64,000 nucleotides of DNA from Seribacter sp963934295 (GTDB lineage Bacteria > Verrucomicrobiota > Verrucomicrobiia > Opitutales > Seribacteraceae). Both the position numbers and the translations under genes were made by a program. The stretch lies in contig CAWVXY010000011.1 in NCBI GenBank assembly GCA_963934295.1, positions 14,471 to 78,470 on the forward strand, read 5' to 3'. The notes beneath the pieces are model-generated. The model was given only the letters and a program-made list of their open reading frames with translations, was not told the DNA's origin and ran no database searches. Each line of letters starts with the position of its first letter. Within the stretch, counting starts at the first letter, position 1. Below are positions 34,321 to 42,967 of this stretch, piece after piece.

Positions 34321-35295
34321 ATGCCCATAGCCCTTATAACTGGTATAACTGGTCAAGACGGCTCCTACCTCGCGGAGTTGCTCTTGGAAAAAGGATACTC
34401 TGTGCATGGCATTGTTCGTCGATCTAGCTCTATGAACCGTTGGCGGATCGATCACTTGGTCAAAGACGAAAATATTTATGGTAAGTCGCTCTTTTTACAT
34501 TACGCCGATTTGTCTGACGATGCGTCCCTTCGTAGAATTTTTGACAAAGTAAACCCGGATGAAGTTTATCATTTGGCTGGGCAAAGTCATGTGGCGTTAA
34601 GTTTTGAAATTCCTGAACTTACCACTCATGAAATCGCCAACGCTACCCTTAAACTTTTAGAGATTTGTCGGGATCTGCAAAAACAATCCAAAATCTACCT
34701 ATCGGGTTCTTCTGAGATTTTTGGTCATTCTCAAGATTCAACTCAAACAGAATATACTCCGATCAATCCAACTTCTCCCTATGGAGTTTGCAAGGCTTTT
34801 TGCGTACAAATGGGCAAAGTATACCGATCAGGATATGGTATGCATGTGTCCAATGGCATTCTCTATAATCACGAATCTCCTCGGAGAGGAGAAAACTTTG
34901 TTACTCAAAAAATTATTCGAGGGGCAGCATCGATTGCTCAAGGAAAGACCGAGTTTTTAGAGCTTGGAAACTTAGAGATTGAAAGAGATTGGGGATATGC
35001 ACCTGATTATGTTCGCGGGATGTGGATGATGCTTCAGCAGGAACAGGCTGATGATTACATTCTGGCAAACGGAAAGACACATAGGCTATCTGCATTTCTT
35101 AAACTTTCTTTTGAATACTTTGGGTTGGATTACGAGAATTACATTCGGATCAACCCAAAATTTGTCCGCCCAAACGAACCAACACGGCTCTGTGGGGATT
35201 CCTCAAAAGCCGAAAAGATACTCGGTTGGAAGCCTAGTGTTCCCTTTGCAGAGATCGTTCGTATCATGTGCGAAGCCGCTGAAAGAGAGCAATAA
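34321..35295 (+). CDS. gmd: GDP-mannose 4,6-dehydratase
   Basis: 324 residues, extended SDR. ALITGITGQDGSYLAELLLE is the GMD nucleotide-binding segment, and VRRSSSMNRWRIDHL, YHLAGQSHVALSF, SSEIFG and YGVCKAFCVQMGKVYR (Tyr/Lys pair) follow, with NHESPRRGENFVTQKI typical of the family. It converts GDP-D-mannose to GDP-4-keto-6-deoxy-D-mannose, precursor of GDP-fucose, rhamnose or perosamine. No matching reductase (Fcl/RMD) is adjacent; the aminotransferase next door looks like WbpE rather than perosamine synthase. The start codon follows directly on the wbpD stop. Confidence 0.85.
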   Translation: MPIALITGITGQDGSYLAELLLEKGYSVHGIVRRSSSMNRWRIDHLVKDENIYGKSLFLHYADLSDDASLRRIFDKVNPDEVYHLAGQSHVALSFEIPELTTHEIANATLKLLEICRDLQKQSKIYLSGSSEIFGHSQDSTQTEYTPINPTSPYGVCKAFCVQMGKVYRSGYGMHVSNGILYNHESPRRGENFVTQKIIRGAASIAQGKTEFLELGNLEIERDWGYAPDYVRGMWMMLQQEQADDYILANGKTHRLSAFLKLSFEYFGLDYENYIRINPKFVRPNEPTRLCGDSSKAEKILGWKPSVPFAEIVRIMCEAAEREQ

Positions 35296-35325
35296 ACCCT
35301 TAAATTTAAGTAAAAACTTTAATCT

Positions 35326-36438
35326 ATGCAATTCATTGACCTAAAATCCCGACACCAACTTATCGGTGATAAGATTACTGCTCGTATACAAAGGGTCATG
35401 GAACATGGCCAATTTATCCTTGGTCCAGAAGTACGAGAGCTTGAGTTGAAACTCTGTGAGTATACCGGTTCCAAAAATTGCGTAACCGTATCCAGCGGAA
35501 CTGACTCTTTGCTTATTGCTTTAATGGCATTGGACATTGGGGCAGGGGATGAGGTCATCACTGTTCCCTATACCTGGATCTCCACCGCTGAGGTAATTTC
35601 CCTTTTGGGAGCCAAGCCAGTATTTGTGGATATTCGTCCAGATACCTGGAATATGGATGAGACTTTTCTGGAGGCTGCCGTTACCGATAAGACCAAAGCA
35701 ATTATGCCAGTTTCAATCTATGGGCAGTGTCCAGATATGGATGCAATCAATGCGATTGCTCAAAAATATAACCTCCCTGTTATCGAAGATGCAGCTCAAA
35801 GTTTTGGTGCGACCTACAAAGGTAAAAAATCCTGCAATTTATCCACGATTGGAAGCACATCTTTTTTTCCTTCCAAGCCGCTCGGATGTTATGGTGATGG
35901 TGGAGCCCTTTTTACTAACGATGATGAACTTGCCGAAAAGTTCCGTTGGATCCGTGTTCATGGTCAGGAGCGCAAGCACCATCATCCAATATTGGGCATT
36001 AACGGTCGAATGGATACCCTGCAGGCAGCGATCCTAGTTGAGATTTTAGAAGTCTTTCCTAATGAAGTAGAAAAGCGTAAGCAACTTGGCCAAACTTACT
36101 TTTCAGGGTTAGCAGGAGTGGAAGGCCTACGTACCCCAAGCATCGGAGCAAATAACACCTCTGTCTATGCCCAGTATACCATTCTAGCTGAACATAGAGA
36201 AGAGATTCAGCAATCGCTTAGAGAAAAAGACATACCTTCGGTTTCCTATTATTCGGTTCCTCTTCACCTTCAGCCCGTATTCAAGAACCTTGATCATCAA
36301 GCAGGAAATTTTCCTGTCGCTGAAAAAGTGGCAAACCAATGCCTGAGTCTGCCTATGAGTCCATACCTCACCCAGGAGGATCAAGCTCAAATAATTAATA
36401 CTATATCCAGTAAGTATGATCCGATGAGTAACGCCTAA
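35326..36438 (+). CDS. wbpE: UDP-3-keto sugar aminotransferase, WbpE-like (DegT/DnrJ family)
   Basis: 370 residues, PLP-dependent. Lys184 in TSFFPSKPLGCYGDGGALFT is the cofactor lysine. FIDLKSRHQLI, MEHGQFILGPEVRELE, PVSIYGQCPDMDAINAIAQ and HGQERKHHHPILGINGRMDT follow the WbpE pattern closely. It transfers the amino group from glutamate to C3 of the keto-UDP-uronic acid produced by WbpB. With wbpA, wbpB and wbpD it completes the pathway to a UDP-2,3-diacetamido-2,3-dideoxy-uronic acid, with gmd inserted between. Confidence 0.88.
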   Translation: MQFIDLKSRHQLIGDKITARIQRVMEHGQFILGPEVRELELKLCEYTGSKNCVTVSSGTDSLLIALMALDIGAGDEVITVPYTWISTAEVISLLGAKPVFVDIRPDTWNMDETFLEAAVTDKTKAIMPVSIYGQCPDMDAINAIAQKYNLPVIEDAAQSFGATYKGKKSCNLSTIGSTSFFPSKPLGCYGDGGALFTNDDELAEKFRWIRVHGQERKHHHPILGINGRMDTLQAAILVEILEVFPNEVEKRKQLGQTYFSGLAGVEGLRTPSIGANNTSVYAQYTILAEHREEIQQSLREKDIPSVSYYSVPLHLQPVFKNLDHQAGNFPVAEKVANQCLSLPMSPYLTQEDQAQIINTISSKYDPMSNA

Positions 36439-36445
36439 CCAATTT

Positions 36446-37042
36446 ATGGAAGACAAAATTAAATCATTATTTACAAAATCAATAGCCTTAAAAAGTAAGT
36501 GTATAGAAGAAGGGTTTGATTCTTTGTATAGGATGGGTGATTTCGTTGTTAATTCAATTATCAACGGAGGAAAGCTCATGCTTTGTGGTAATGGTGGGTC
36601 CGCAGCGGATGCACAGCACTTGGCTGCTGAGTTAGTTGTTCGCCTGAGACCTAAATACAATCGTAGAGGTCTTCCTGCAATTGCTCTTGCCATGGATACT
36701 TCTACCATTACAGCCTGTGGTAACGATTACAGTTACGATATGCTTTATACGAGAACTCTTGAATCAATCGGTAACTCTGGCGATTGCCTTTTAGGAATAA
36801 CCACTTCAGGTAATTCTCAAAATATTTTTAACGCTTTGGACCTTGCAAAAAAAATGAATATCAAAGCACTTGGTTTTTTGGGGGCAGGCGGTGGCAAAGT
36901 CCTTGAATTATGCGATGAAGTGTTTTTGGTTCCTGGAGATGAAACAGGACGGGTGCAGGAGTGTCATATTACGGCTGGACATGCATTGATGGAGTATATT
37001 GAAGATCAACTAATTGAAAAAAAATACATGAGCCTCCAATAA
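36446..37042 (+). CDS. SIS-domain phosphosugar isomerase, GmhA-like
   Basis: 198 residues, a single SIS domain. GGKLMLCGNGGSAADAQHLA, GITTSGNSQN and CHITAGHALM are the GmhA motifs, the last containing the zinc-binding His residues. GmhA converts sedoheptulose 7-phosphate to D-glycero-D-manno-heptose 7-phosphate. The usual partners (HddA kinase, GmhB phosphatase, HddC) are not next to it; instead a KdsC-like phosphatase overlaps its stop and a NeuB-like synthase follows. It may therefore supply an unusual substrate to the nonulosonate block. It is also the first gene of the A+T-richer part. Confidence 0.8.
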   Translation: MEDKIKSLFTKSIALKSKCIEEGFDSLYRMGDFVVNSIINGGKLMLCGNGGSAADAQHLAAELVVRLRPKYNRRGLPAIALAMDTSTITACGNDYSYDMLYTRTLESIGNSGDCLLGITTSGNSQNIFNALDLAKKMNIKALGFLGAGGGKVLELCDEVFLVPGDETGRVQECHITAGHALMEYIEDQLIEKKYMSLQ

Positions 37043-37530
37043 TGAATATAAATAAATTAGATGCCCTTATTTTTGATTTTGATGGGGTTCTAACAGATAA
37101 TAAAGTTTATGTTGATCAAGATGGTAAAGAGTCGGTTTGCTGTAACCGGTCGGATGGACTTGCATTTGATGGATTAAGAAAATTAGGAATACCAGTATGC
37201 ATCTTGTCTACTGAATCTAATCCTGTCGTTACAGCCCGTGCTAATAAGCTTAAGGTTAAAGTAATTCAAGGTGCCAATAATAAACTAGAGTCACTTCTTC
37301 TATACTGTAGTGAGAATAATTTCAACATAGACAGAGTTATGTTTGTTGGGAATGACCTTAATGATTTTCAGGTAATGCAAGCTTGTGGATACTCTGCATG
37401 CCCGAATGACTCACATCCATCAATTAAAGAAATCTCAAATTATGTTCTCTCTGTAAAAGGGGGCGATGGGATTGTCAGGGAACTGTTGGAAGACGTTTTA
37501 TCGATAAATCTTTTAAAGATTTTATATTAA
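37042..37530 (+). CDS. HAD-family phosphatase, KdsC / acylneuraminate-9-phosphatase-like
   Basis: 162 residues, the size of KdsC. IFDFDGVLTDNKVYV (motif I with Asp nucleophile), ILSTESNPVVTARANKL (motif II) and VMFVGNDLNDFQVMQACG (motif III/IV) are clear. CNRSDGLAFDGLRKLGIPV is the KdsC-specific loop. Family members remove phosphate from Kdo 8-phosphate or from nonulosonic acid 9-phosphates. Being coupled to the GmhA-like gene and upstream of two NeuB-like genes, it probably dephosphorylates the product of one of these synthases. Confidence 0.82.
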   Translation: MNINKLDALIFDFDGVLTDNKVYVDQDGKESVCCNRSDGLAFDGLRKLGIPVCILSTESNPVVTARANKLKVKVIQGANNKLESLLLYCSENNFNIDRVMFVGNDLNDFQVMQACGYSACPNDSHPSIKEISNYVLSVKGGDGIVRELLEDVLSINLLKILY

Positions 37531-37548
37531 TCCAAAAAAAAGTAAAAA

Positions 37549-38388
37549 ATGAGCATATTCATAATTGCCGAAATAGGTATTAACCATAACGGAGAGATGT
37601 CAATCTGTGAGGAATTGATAGATGTAGCAGCAAGAGCAGGTTGCGACGCTGTCAAATTCCAAAAACGCGATCTTGACAAAGTTTACACCCAAGAGCTATT
37701 GGATTCGCCAAGGGAAAGCCCTTGGGGGACAACTCAGCGCGAACAAAAACAGGGATTGGAGTTTGGAGTTGATGAGTATCAAAAGATAGATTCCATTTGT
37801 CGGGAGAAAGAAATTGAATGGTTTGCTTCAGCATGGGATACTAATAGTCAAGAATTCTTGCGTCAGTTTGATTGTAAATTCAATAAAGTTGCATCTGCCA
37901 TGATCGTAGATGAAGATCTGCTAAAGTCTGTTGCCGAAGAAAAAAAACATACTTTTATTTCGACCGGCATGACTAATTTTGAAGATATACAAAAAGCGAT
38001 AGATATATTTAAATCTGCAGGTTGTTCGTATGAATTAATGCACACTGTTTCTACATATCCTATGAAGGTTGAAGACGCTAATTTGAATGTCATTAAAACA
38101 TTGCGAGAAGAATTTAAGTGTAATGTTGGATACAGTGGTCATGAGACTGGTCTAGCAGTTTCATATGGTGCCGCGGCTTTAGGAATTACATCTCTTGAAA
38201 GACATATAACTATGGACAAAGCCATGTATGGATCTGACCAATCTGCATCATTGGAACCTGGTAGCTTAAGATCATTGGTTCGTGGAGTTAGGGCAATTGA
38301 GATGGCTATGGGCGACGGACAGAAGCGTATCATAGATGCGGAGGTTCCAATTGCCAATAAACTTAGAGAACACCTTAATAAAGAGTAG
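37549..38388 (+). CDS. NeuB-like sugar-acid synthase lacking the SAF domain
   Basis: 279 residues. The TIM-barrel NeuB domain is complete: IAEIGINHNGEMSICEELID, CDAVKFQKRDLDKVY, TFISTGMTNFEDI, CNVGYSGHETG and SLERHITMDKAMYGSDQSAS with metal and PEP ligands. The C-terminal SAF/antifreeze-like domain (about 60 residues) of sialic-acid synthases is absent: the protein ends shortly after the barrel, at LREHLNKE. Family members condense PEP with an N-acyl-hexosamine or its 6-phosphate. A phosphorylated substrate is possible because a HAD phosphatase precedes it. A second, full-length NeuB-like gene lies 1.7 kb downstream. Confidence 0.85.
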   Translation: MSIFIIAEIGINHNGEMSICEELIDVAARAGCDAVKFQKRDLDKVYTQELLDSPRESPWGTTQREQKQGLEFGVDEYQKIDSICREKEIEWFASAWDTNSQEFLRQFDCKFNKVASAMIVDEDLLKSVAEEKKHTFISTGMTNFEDIQKAIDIFKSAGCSYELMHTVSTYPMKVEDANLNVIKTLREEFKCNVGYSGHETGLAVSYGAAALGITSLERHITMDKAMYGSDQSASLEPGSLRSLVRGVRAIEMAMGDGQKRIIDAEVPIANKLREHLNKE

Positions 38389-38466
38389 TACAACAAACTT
38401 CTTATCATATGCTTTACTCAGCAAAGTGGAGTTATTTGAAACAATACTTTTGTACTACTAACTGTA

Positions 38467-40104
38467 TTGAAAAATAATAAATCAGTTGTTATGATACCAG
38501 CAAGGATTGGTTCTAAGGGCATACCTGAGAAAGCAATTCGGCCATTTGATGGTGAACCATTAATTTTTAAAGTAATTAAAACTGCTTTATGCTTAGAAAA
38601 TACAATGGTTTTTGTAAACACTGATTCAAGTAAAGTATCCAGCATTGTAACTCAAAAGTTTGGTAATAAAGTTAAAATATACAACCGTCCAGCAGAACTT
38701 GGCTTCGACGATATTACATTAGATGAACTTGCCATAGATTTTGTTGAGAATGTATTACATTCAGGAGAAAACCTTATTACTATTCAACCGACTTCTCCTT
38801 TGTTAAGTATTCGAACACTGAACAATATTGTATCAGAATTTTTCAAATCTGATTGTGATACATTAGTTACAGTTACTGAAAAAAGAAAATTAGAATGGTA
38901 CAAACAAATTGATGGCAGTTTTAGAAAAAGATATAAACTGCGACTAAACCGTCAAGAATTAGAACCAGTATTTGAAGAGACGGGTGCAGTAGTTATGTGT
39001 TGTTCAAGCACAATTACTGAGTCTGGTTCCCGATTTGGAGAAAAAGTTGGTTGTATATCAGTTCAAAATTCTGAGAGCATAGATATTGATAATTACTACG
39101 ATTGGTTTTTGGCGGAATCTATGGCAAAAGGCAGAAAATTAGTATTTCTAACATTTGCGAATAAAAAAATTGGTTCTGGCCATTTGCAAAGAGTGCTATC
39201 TATTGCTCATTACTTCCCAGATTTTCAAATAGAAATAGTGCTTTATGAGACGGACACCGAGTGGTTAGACTTAGTAAGTAAATCCCATTATAGTTACCGC
39301 GTTTTTGAATCAAAGTCTGAAGCATTCAAAGGTCTAAAACAAATACAGCCAAGTATTGTAATATTAGACATTCTTAGTACAGACTTAATTGATATAGAAC
39401 AAATTAAATCCGTTGATAATGTTAAAGTAGTTTCTTTTGAAGACCTTGGTCGTGGAGTTAACCAAACTGATTTAACTATTAATGATCTATATCCTTCTGT
39501 TTGCCAAAAAGAACATGTGTATAACGGTCCGGATTATTGCTTTTTTAGAGAAGAATTTTTGAATCTTTCAAATGTTACTATGGAAGATCGAACATTTGAT
39601 ATCATCATATCTTTTGGCGGAACAGATCCCAACAATCTTACTTTAAGAATTCTTAAAATATTAGAAAGATGTAATTCAATATTCAAAATCAGAGTAGTTT
39701 TGGGCTTAGGTGCTAAAAGATTGAGAAATGATCTACACTCCCATTGCATAAATTCAAAGCACCAAATTGATGATTCAGAATTGCAATCTGGAGTATCCAC
39801 AGAATGGATGAAGTCAAAAATTGGAATATGTGGAGGAGGGCGAACGGTTTATGAGTTCGCAGCATGTGATGTTAAAACTTTTGTTTTGTGTCAAAATAGT
39901 AGAGAGCTTACTCATATGTATTCTTCTGAGGTGAATGGCATCATAAATATGGGCGTACATTCCGAAGTTTCGGACGATGAAATATATGATTCAATTTCTC
40001 TCATTGATGGGAATTGTGAATCATTATTTTCTGATTACAAGGTTTCACTGGATCCAATACAAAATAATAAATCTGTTATAAATTTAATTCGAAATTTAAT
40101 TTAA
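38467..40104 (+). CDS. Fusion: CMP-sugar-acid cytidylyltransferase (NeuA/PseF) + PseG-like UDP-sugar hydrolase
   Basis: 545 residues, TTG start. Residues ~1-225 form a NeuA-type cytidylyltransferase (VMIPARIGSKGIPEKAIRPF, TIQPTSPLLSIRTLN). Residues ~228-545 form a PseG/SpsG GT-B-like hydrolase (FANKKIGSGHLQRVLSIAHY, ISFGGTDPNNLTLRILKIL, GICGGGRTVYEFAAC). PseG removes UDP from a 2,4-diacetamido-trideoxyhexose before the NeuB/PseI condensation, and PseF/NeuA activates the resulting nonulosonate with CTP. The fusion thus joins the steps before and after the synthase encoded by the next gene. No frameshift is seen at the join. Confidence 0.82.
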   Translation: MKNNKSVVMIPARIGSKGIPEKAIRPFDGEPLIFKVIKTALCLENTMVFVNTDSSKVSSIVTQKFGNKVKIYNRPAELGFDDITLDELAIDFVENVLHSGENLITIQPTSPLLSIRTLNNIVSEFFKSDCDTLVTVTEKRKLEWYKQIDGSFRKRYKLRLNRQELEPVFEETGAVVMCCSSTITESGSRFGEKVGCISVQNSESIDIDNYYDWFLAESMAKGRKLVFLTFANKKIGSGHLQRVLSIAHYFPDFQIEIVLYETDTEWLDLVSKSHYSYRVFESKSEAFKGLKQIQPSIVILDILSTDLIDIEQIKSVDNVKVVSFEDLGRGVNQTDLTINDLYPSVCQKEHVYNGPDYCFFREEFLNLSNVTMEDRTFDIIISFGGTDPNNLTLRILKILERCNSIFKIRVVLGLGAKRLRNDLHSHCINSKHQIDDSELQSGVSTEWMKSKIGICGGGRTVYEFAACDVKTFVLCQNSRELTHMYSSEVNGIINMGVHSEVSDDEIYDSISLIDGNCESLFSDYKVSLDPIQNNKSVINLIRNLI

Positions 40105-40110
40105 TTACAT

Positions 40111-41154
40111 ATGTTCAAAAAGCTTAAAGATTCCTACATAATAGCAGAAGTTGGTGTTAATCATGAGGGTTCTATCGATATTGCTCTTAAACAGATTGAA
40201 TTGGCAAAAAAAGCCGGTGCTTCAGCGGTTAAATTTCAGGTATATAAAGCAAATAAATTAGCAGCCAAGAAAAGTCCTTACTACTGGGATCTTGCATCTG
40301 AGCCAACAAAATCTCAGTACGAACTTTTCAAAAAATATGATTCATTCGATCAAGTAGACTATGAAAAACTTGCACAACATTGTAAAAATTTAAAAATAGA
40401 TTTCTCATCAACTCCTTTTGATACAGATTGCTTACCTTGGCTTGTAAAGCTTATGCCGTTTATAAAAATTGCCTCAGCTGATTTGACTAACGACATACTA
40501 CTTGAGGCTGTTTCTGAATACAAAAAACCAATTATTTTATCATTAGGTGCTTCCGCTTTCGATGAAATAGACAGAGCATTAGAAATTCTGTCGTGTGGAT
40601 GTGATGAAATTGTTTTAATGCATTGCGTTTTAAATTATCCGACAAAGCCAAATAACGCTTTTCTTCACAGGATAAATGTTCTTCAGGAAAGATATGGTGA
40701 AAAATACATGATTGGATACTCCGATCATATCTCGCCGGCTTCTGCAGGGGATGACCAAATCTTACTATCTAGAGCATTGGGGGTCAAAATTTACGAAAAG
40801 CATTTCACTCATGACAAAAATCTCCCTGGAAATGATCATTATCACTCTATGGATCAAAATGATTTAGCAAGTTTGAGGAAAAGACTGAATCTTGCTGACT
40901 CTATGCTTAACGAGAATTATTCTGAGCCTGAATTTCTTCTGTCTCAAACCTCCGCAATCAAGAATGCGAGGAGGTCGCTTTATTATTCTCGAGATATTGA
41001 TTCAGGAAGCATCATAAAAAAAGACGATTTTATACCCAAGAGACCAGGCACTGGGTTAGAGGTTAAGTTTTATGGTTCGCTCGTGGGAAAAAAATTAAAG
41101 GTAGATGTAAAGTGTGATGATATCGTTGATTTAAACCACTTCCAATCCGTTTGA
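40111..41154 (+). CDS. N-acetylneuraminate/pseudaminate synthase (NeuB/PseI/LegI family)
   Basis: 347 residues, full length. The barrel has YIIAEVGVNHEGSIDIAL, SAVKFQVYKANKLAAKK, IILSLGASAFDEI, YMIGYSDHISP and YEKHFTHDKNLPGNDHYHSM. The SAF domain occupies about residues 284-347 (ARRSLYYSRDIDSGSIIKKD, KFYGSLVGKKLK). It condenses PEP with a hexose derivative to form a nine-carbon sugar acid. The directly preceding PseG-NeuA fusion, six bases away, suggests a pseudaminic- or legionaminic-type substrate, but the exact sugar is not readable. Confidence 0.88.
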   Translation: MFKKLKDSYIIAEVGVNHEGSIDIALKQIELAKKAGASAVKFQVYKANKLAAKKSPYYWDLASEPTKSQYELFKKYDSFDQVDYEKLAQHCKNLKIDFSSTPFDTDCLPWLVKLMPFIKIASADLTNDILLEAVSEYKKPIILSLGASAFDEIDRALEILSCGCDEIVLMHCVLNYPTKPNNAFLHRINVLQERYGEKYMIGYSDHISPASAGDDQILLSRALGVKIYEKHFTHDKNLPGNDHYHSMDQNDLASLRKRLNLADSMLNENYSEPEFLLSQTSAIKNARRSLYYSRDIDSGSIIKKDDFIPKRPGTGLEVKFYGSLVGKKLKVDVKCDDIVDLNHFQSV

Positions 41155-41197
41155 CTTCGTCTGTTTATAAAAACTTTCATTAAATAAAAACCTATCG

Positions 41198-42967
41198 TTG
41201 AGCAGTTTAATTAAGCTTTGGGAAACATTAAATGGTAGTCAAAAGACTCAAGGTTTAATTTTACTTTCTATCACATTAATTGGTTCATTTGTTGAAGCTC
41301 TTGGAATAGGCTTAGTTGTTCCATTCATAACACTCATTTTATCAACAGATTTTATTTTTCCGAGTTTCATCTCAGCATTATGGCCTGTAATTACTTCTTT
41401 ATCAAAAGAGGAATTAGTTATCTATATGGTTTTAATATTCGTTTCCTTTTATTTTTTTAAAAGTATTTTTATATTATGGCTTACTACTCGTCAAACAGGT
41501 TACATTTATTCCCTACAAGAGTCGATTTCAGGTAGAATCTTTAGTTCATATTTAGCTAAGCCTTACGACTTCCATCTATTAGAAAATTCCGCTCGATTGA
41601 TTAGTAATACTATCACCGAATCCACACAATTTTGTGTTGGTTTTGTATCCGCGGTAATTTTGATACTCAATGATTTGTTCATTTTAACGGCAATTCTTTC
41701 CGTATTACTTTATTTTGAACCATTCGGTGCACTGATTTCTTTGATTCTGTTCGGAGTAATAGGATCTATACTATTTATATTTTCGAAAAAACGAGCAGCA
41801 AGCTGGGGGGAAGCAAGACAAGAGATGGAGAGGCAACGAATTAAAAGTGCTCAGCATGGATTTAGCGGTATAAAAGATATAAAACTATTCAATAATGAGA
41901 AAATTTTTATTGATGAATATATCAACCATACGCATATTTCATTAGATGCTGGTCGTAAACAATCCATTCTCCAGTGTATTCCAAGGATTTTTTTAGAGTT
42001 CGTTGCTGTATTGGCTTTGTGTGGTATTGTTGTATTTTTGATTTTAAATGGTGATCAATCAAAGGTAGTGCCAGTTGTTGGGCTATTTGCCGCTGCCGCT
42101 TTCAAACTTCTTCCAACAATATCAAGATTAGTTCAAAACTTTCAAACAGTTGTTTTTTGTAGTCCATCCGTAAATTTGATTCATAGTCAATTGGGTCAAT
42201 CCAAAATGCCAATAGGACAAAGTGTTGAAACATTTAAGGATAGTATAAAATTAAATAAAAATCTAAAAGTTTCAAATCTTTCCTTTTCTTATGACGAAGA
42301 TGATCGAACTGCTTTAGATTCTATTAGTTTAGACTTCGATGCTGGGCAGATGGTTGGGTTTATTGGGGCAAGTGGAGCAGGTAAAAGTACTTTAATTGAT
42401 TGTATCCTCGGCTTGATAGAGTCATCAGCCGGTTCCTTGTCAATCGATGGGAAAGTGATAACCAATAAAAATGTTAAAGCTTGGCAAAAAAATGTTGGTT
42501 ATGTTCCCCAAGTTATTTACCTGCTAGATGCTAGTCTAAGAGAAAATATAGCATTCGGAGTATCATCTGATTCTATCGATGAGAAAAAATTAAGAAGCGC
42601 TATTTATAAAGCTCAATTATCAGATTTTATTTCTGACTTGCCTAAAGGTTTAGATACTTTTGTTGGAGAGAGAGGTGTTCGTTTATCAGGTGGTCAAAGG
42701 CAAAGAATTGGAATGGCCCGTGCTCTTTACAATAATCCATCTGTTTTAGTTCTAGACGAAGCTACCAGTGCTTTAGATAATGAGACAGAAAGTGAGGTAA
42801 TGAATGCTGTTGAGTCTTTACAGGGTAGTAGAACAATCTTAATTATTGCACACCGATTCTCTACGATCAAGAATTGTGACTATATTTACAAACTTGAGAA
42901 TGGAAGGGTTGTCTTAGAAGGAAACCCCAATGAAGTTTTAGGTAAAAAATTACTTACTGATGAATGA
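41198..42967 (+). CDS. ABC transporter, permease-ATPase fusion (PglK/MsbA-type flippase)
   Basis: 589 residues, TTG start. Six helices occupy about residues 15-320; the ATPase domain follows with Walker A GFIGASGAGKSTLID, signature RLSGGQRQRIG and Walker B VLVLDEATSALD, plus the H-loop IIAHRFST. It is a half-transporter that would work as a homodimer. In a glycan locus it most likely flips a lipid-linked saccharide, as PglK does; a lipid A-type role is less likely. It overlaps the next gene by eight bases, and no Wzx-type flippase was seen in the window. Confidence 0.85.
   Translation: MSSLIKLWETLNGSQKTQGLILLSITLIGSFVEALGIGLVVPFITLILSTDFIFPSFISALWPVITSLSKEELVIYMVLIFVSFYFFKSIFILWLTTRQTGYIYSLQESISGRIFSSYLAKPYDFHLLENSARLISNTITESTQFCVGFVSAVILILNDLFILTAILSVLLYFEPFGALISLILFGVIGSILFIFSKKRAASWGEARQEMERQRIKSAQHGFSGIKDIKLFNNEKIFIDEYINHTHISLDAGRKQSILQCIPRIFLEFVAVLALCGIVVFLILNGDQSKVVPVVGLFAAAAFKLLPTISRLVQNFQTVVFCSPSVNLIHSQLGQSKMPIGQSVETFKDSIKLNKNLKVSNLSFSYDEDDRTALDSISLDFDAGQMVGFIGASGAGKSTLIDCILGLIESSAGSLSIDGKVITNKNVKAWQKNVGYVPQVIYLLDASLRENIAFGVSSDSIDEKKLRSAIYKAQLSDFISDLPKGLDTFVGERGVRLSGGQRQRIGMARALYNNPSVLVLDEATSALDNETESEVMNAVESLQGSRTILIIAHRFSTIKNCDYIYKLENGRVVLEGNPNEVLGKKLLTDE

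Noticed and set aside
37549..38388. SAF-less NeuB as a frameshifted pseudogene
   Set aside because: The barrel is complete with all expected motifs, and the sequence after the stop shows no SAF-like remains in the other frames that I could recognise.
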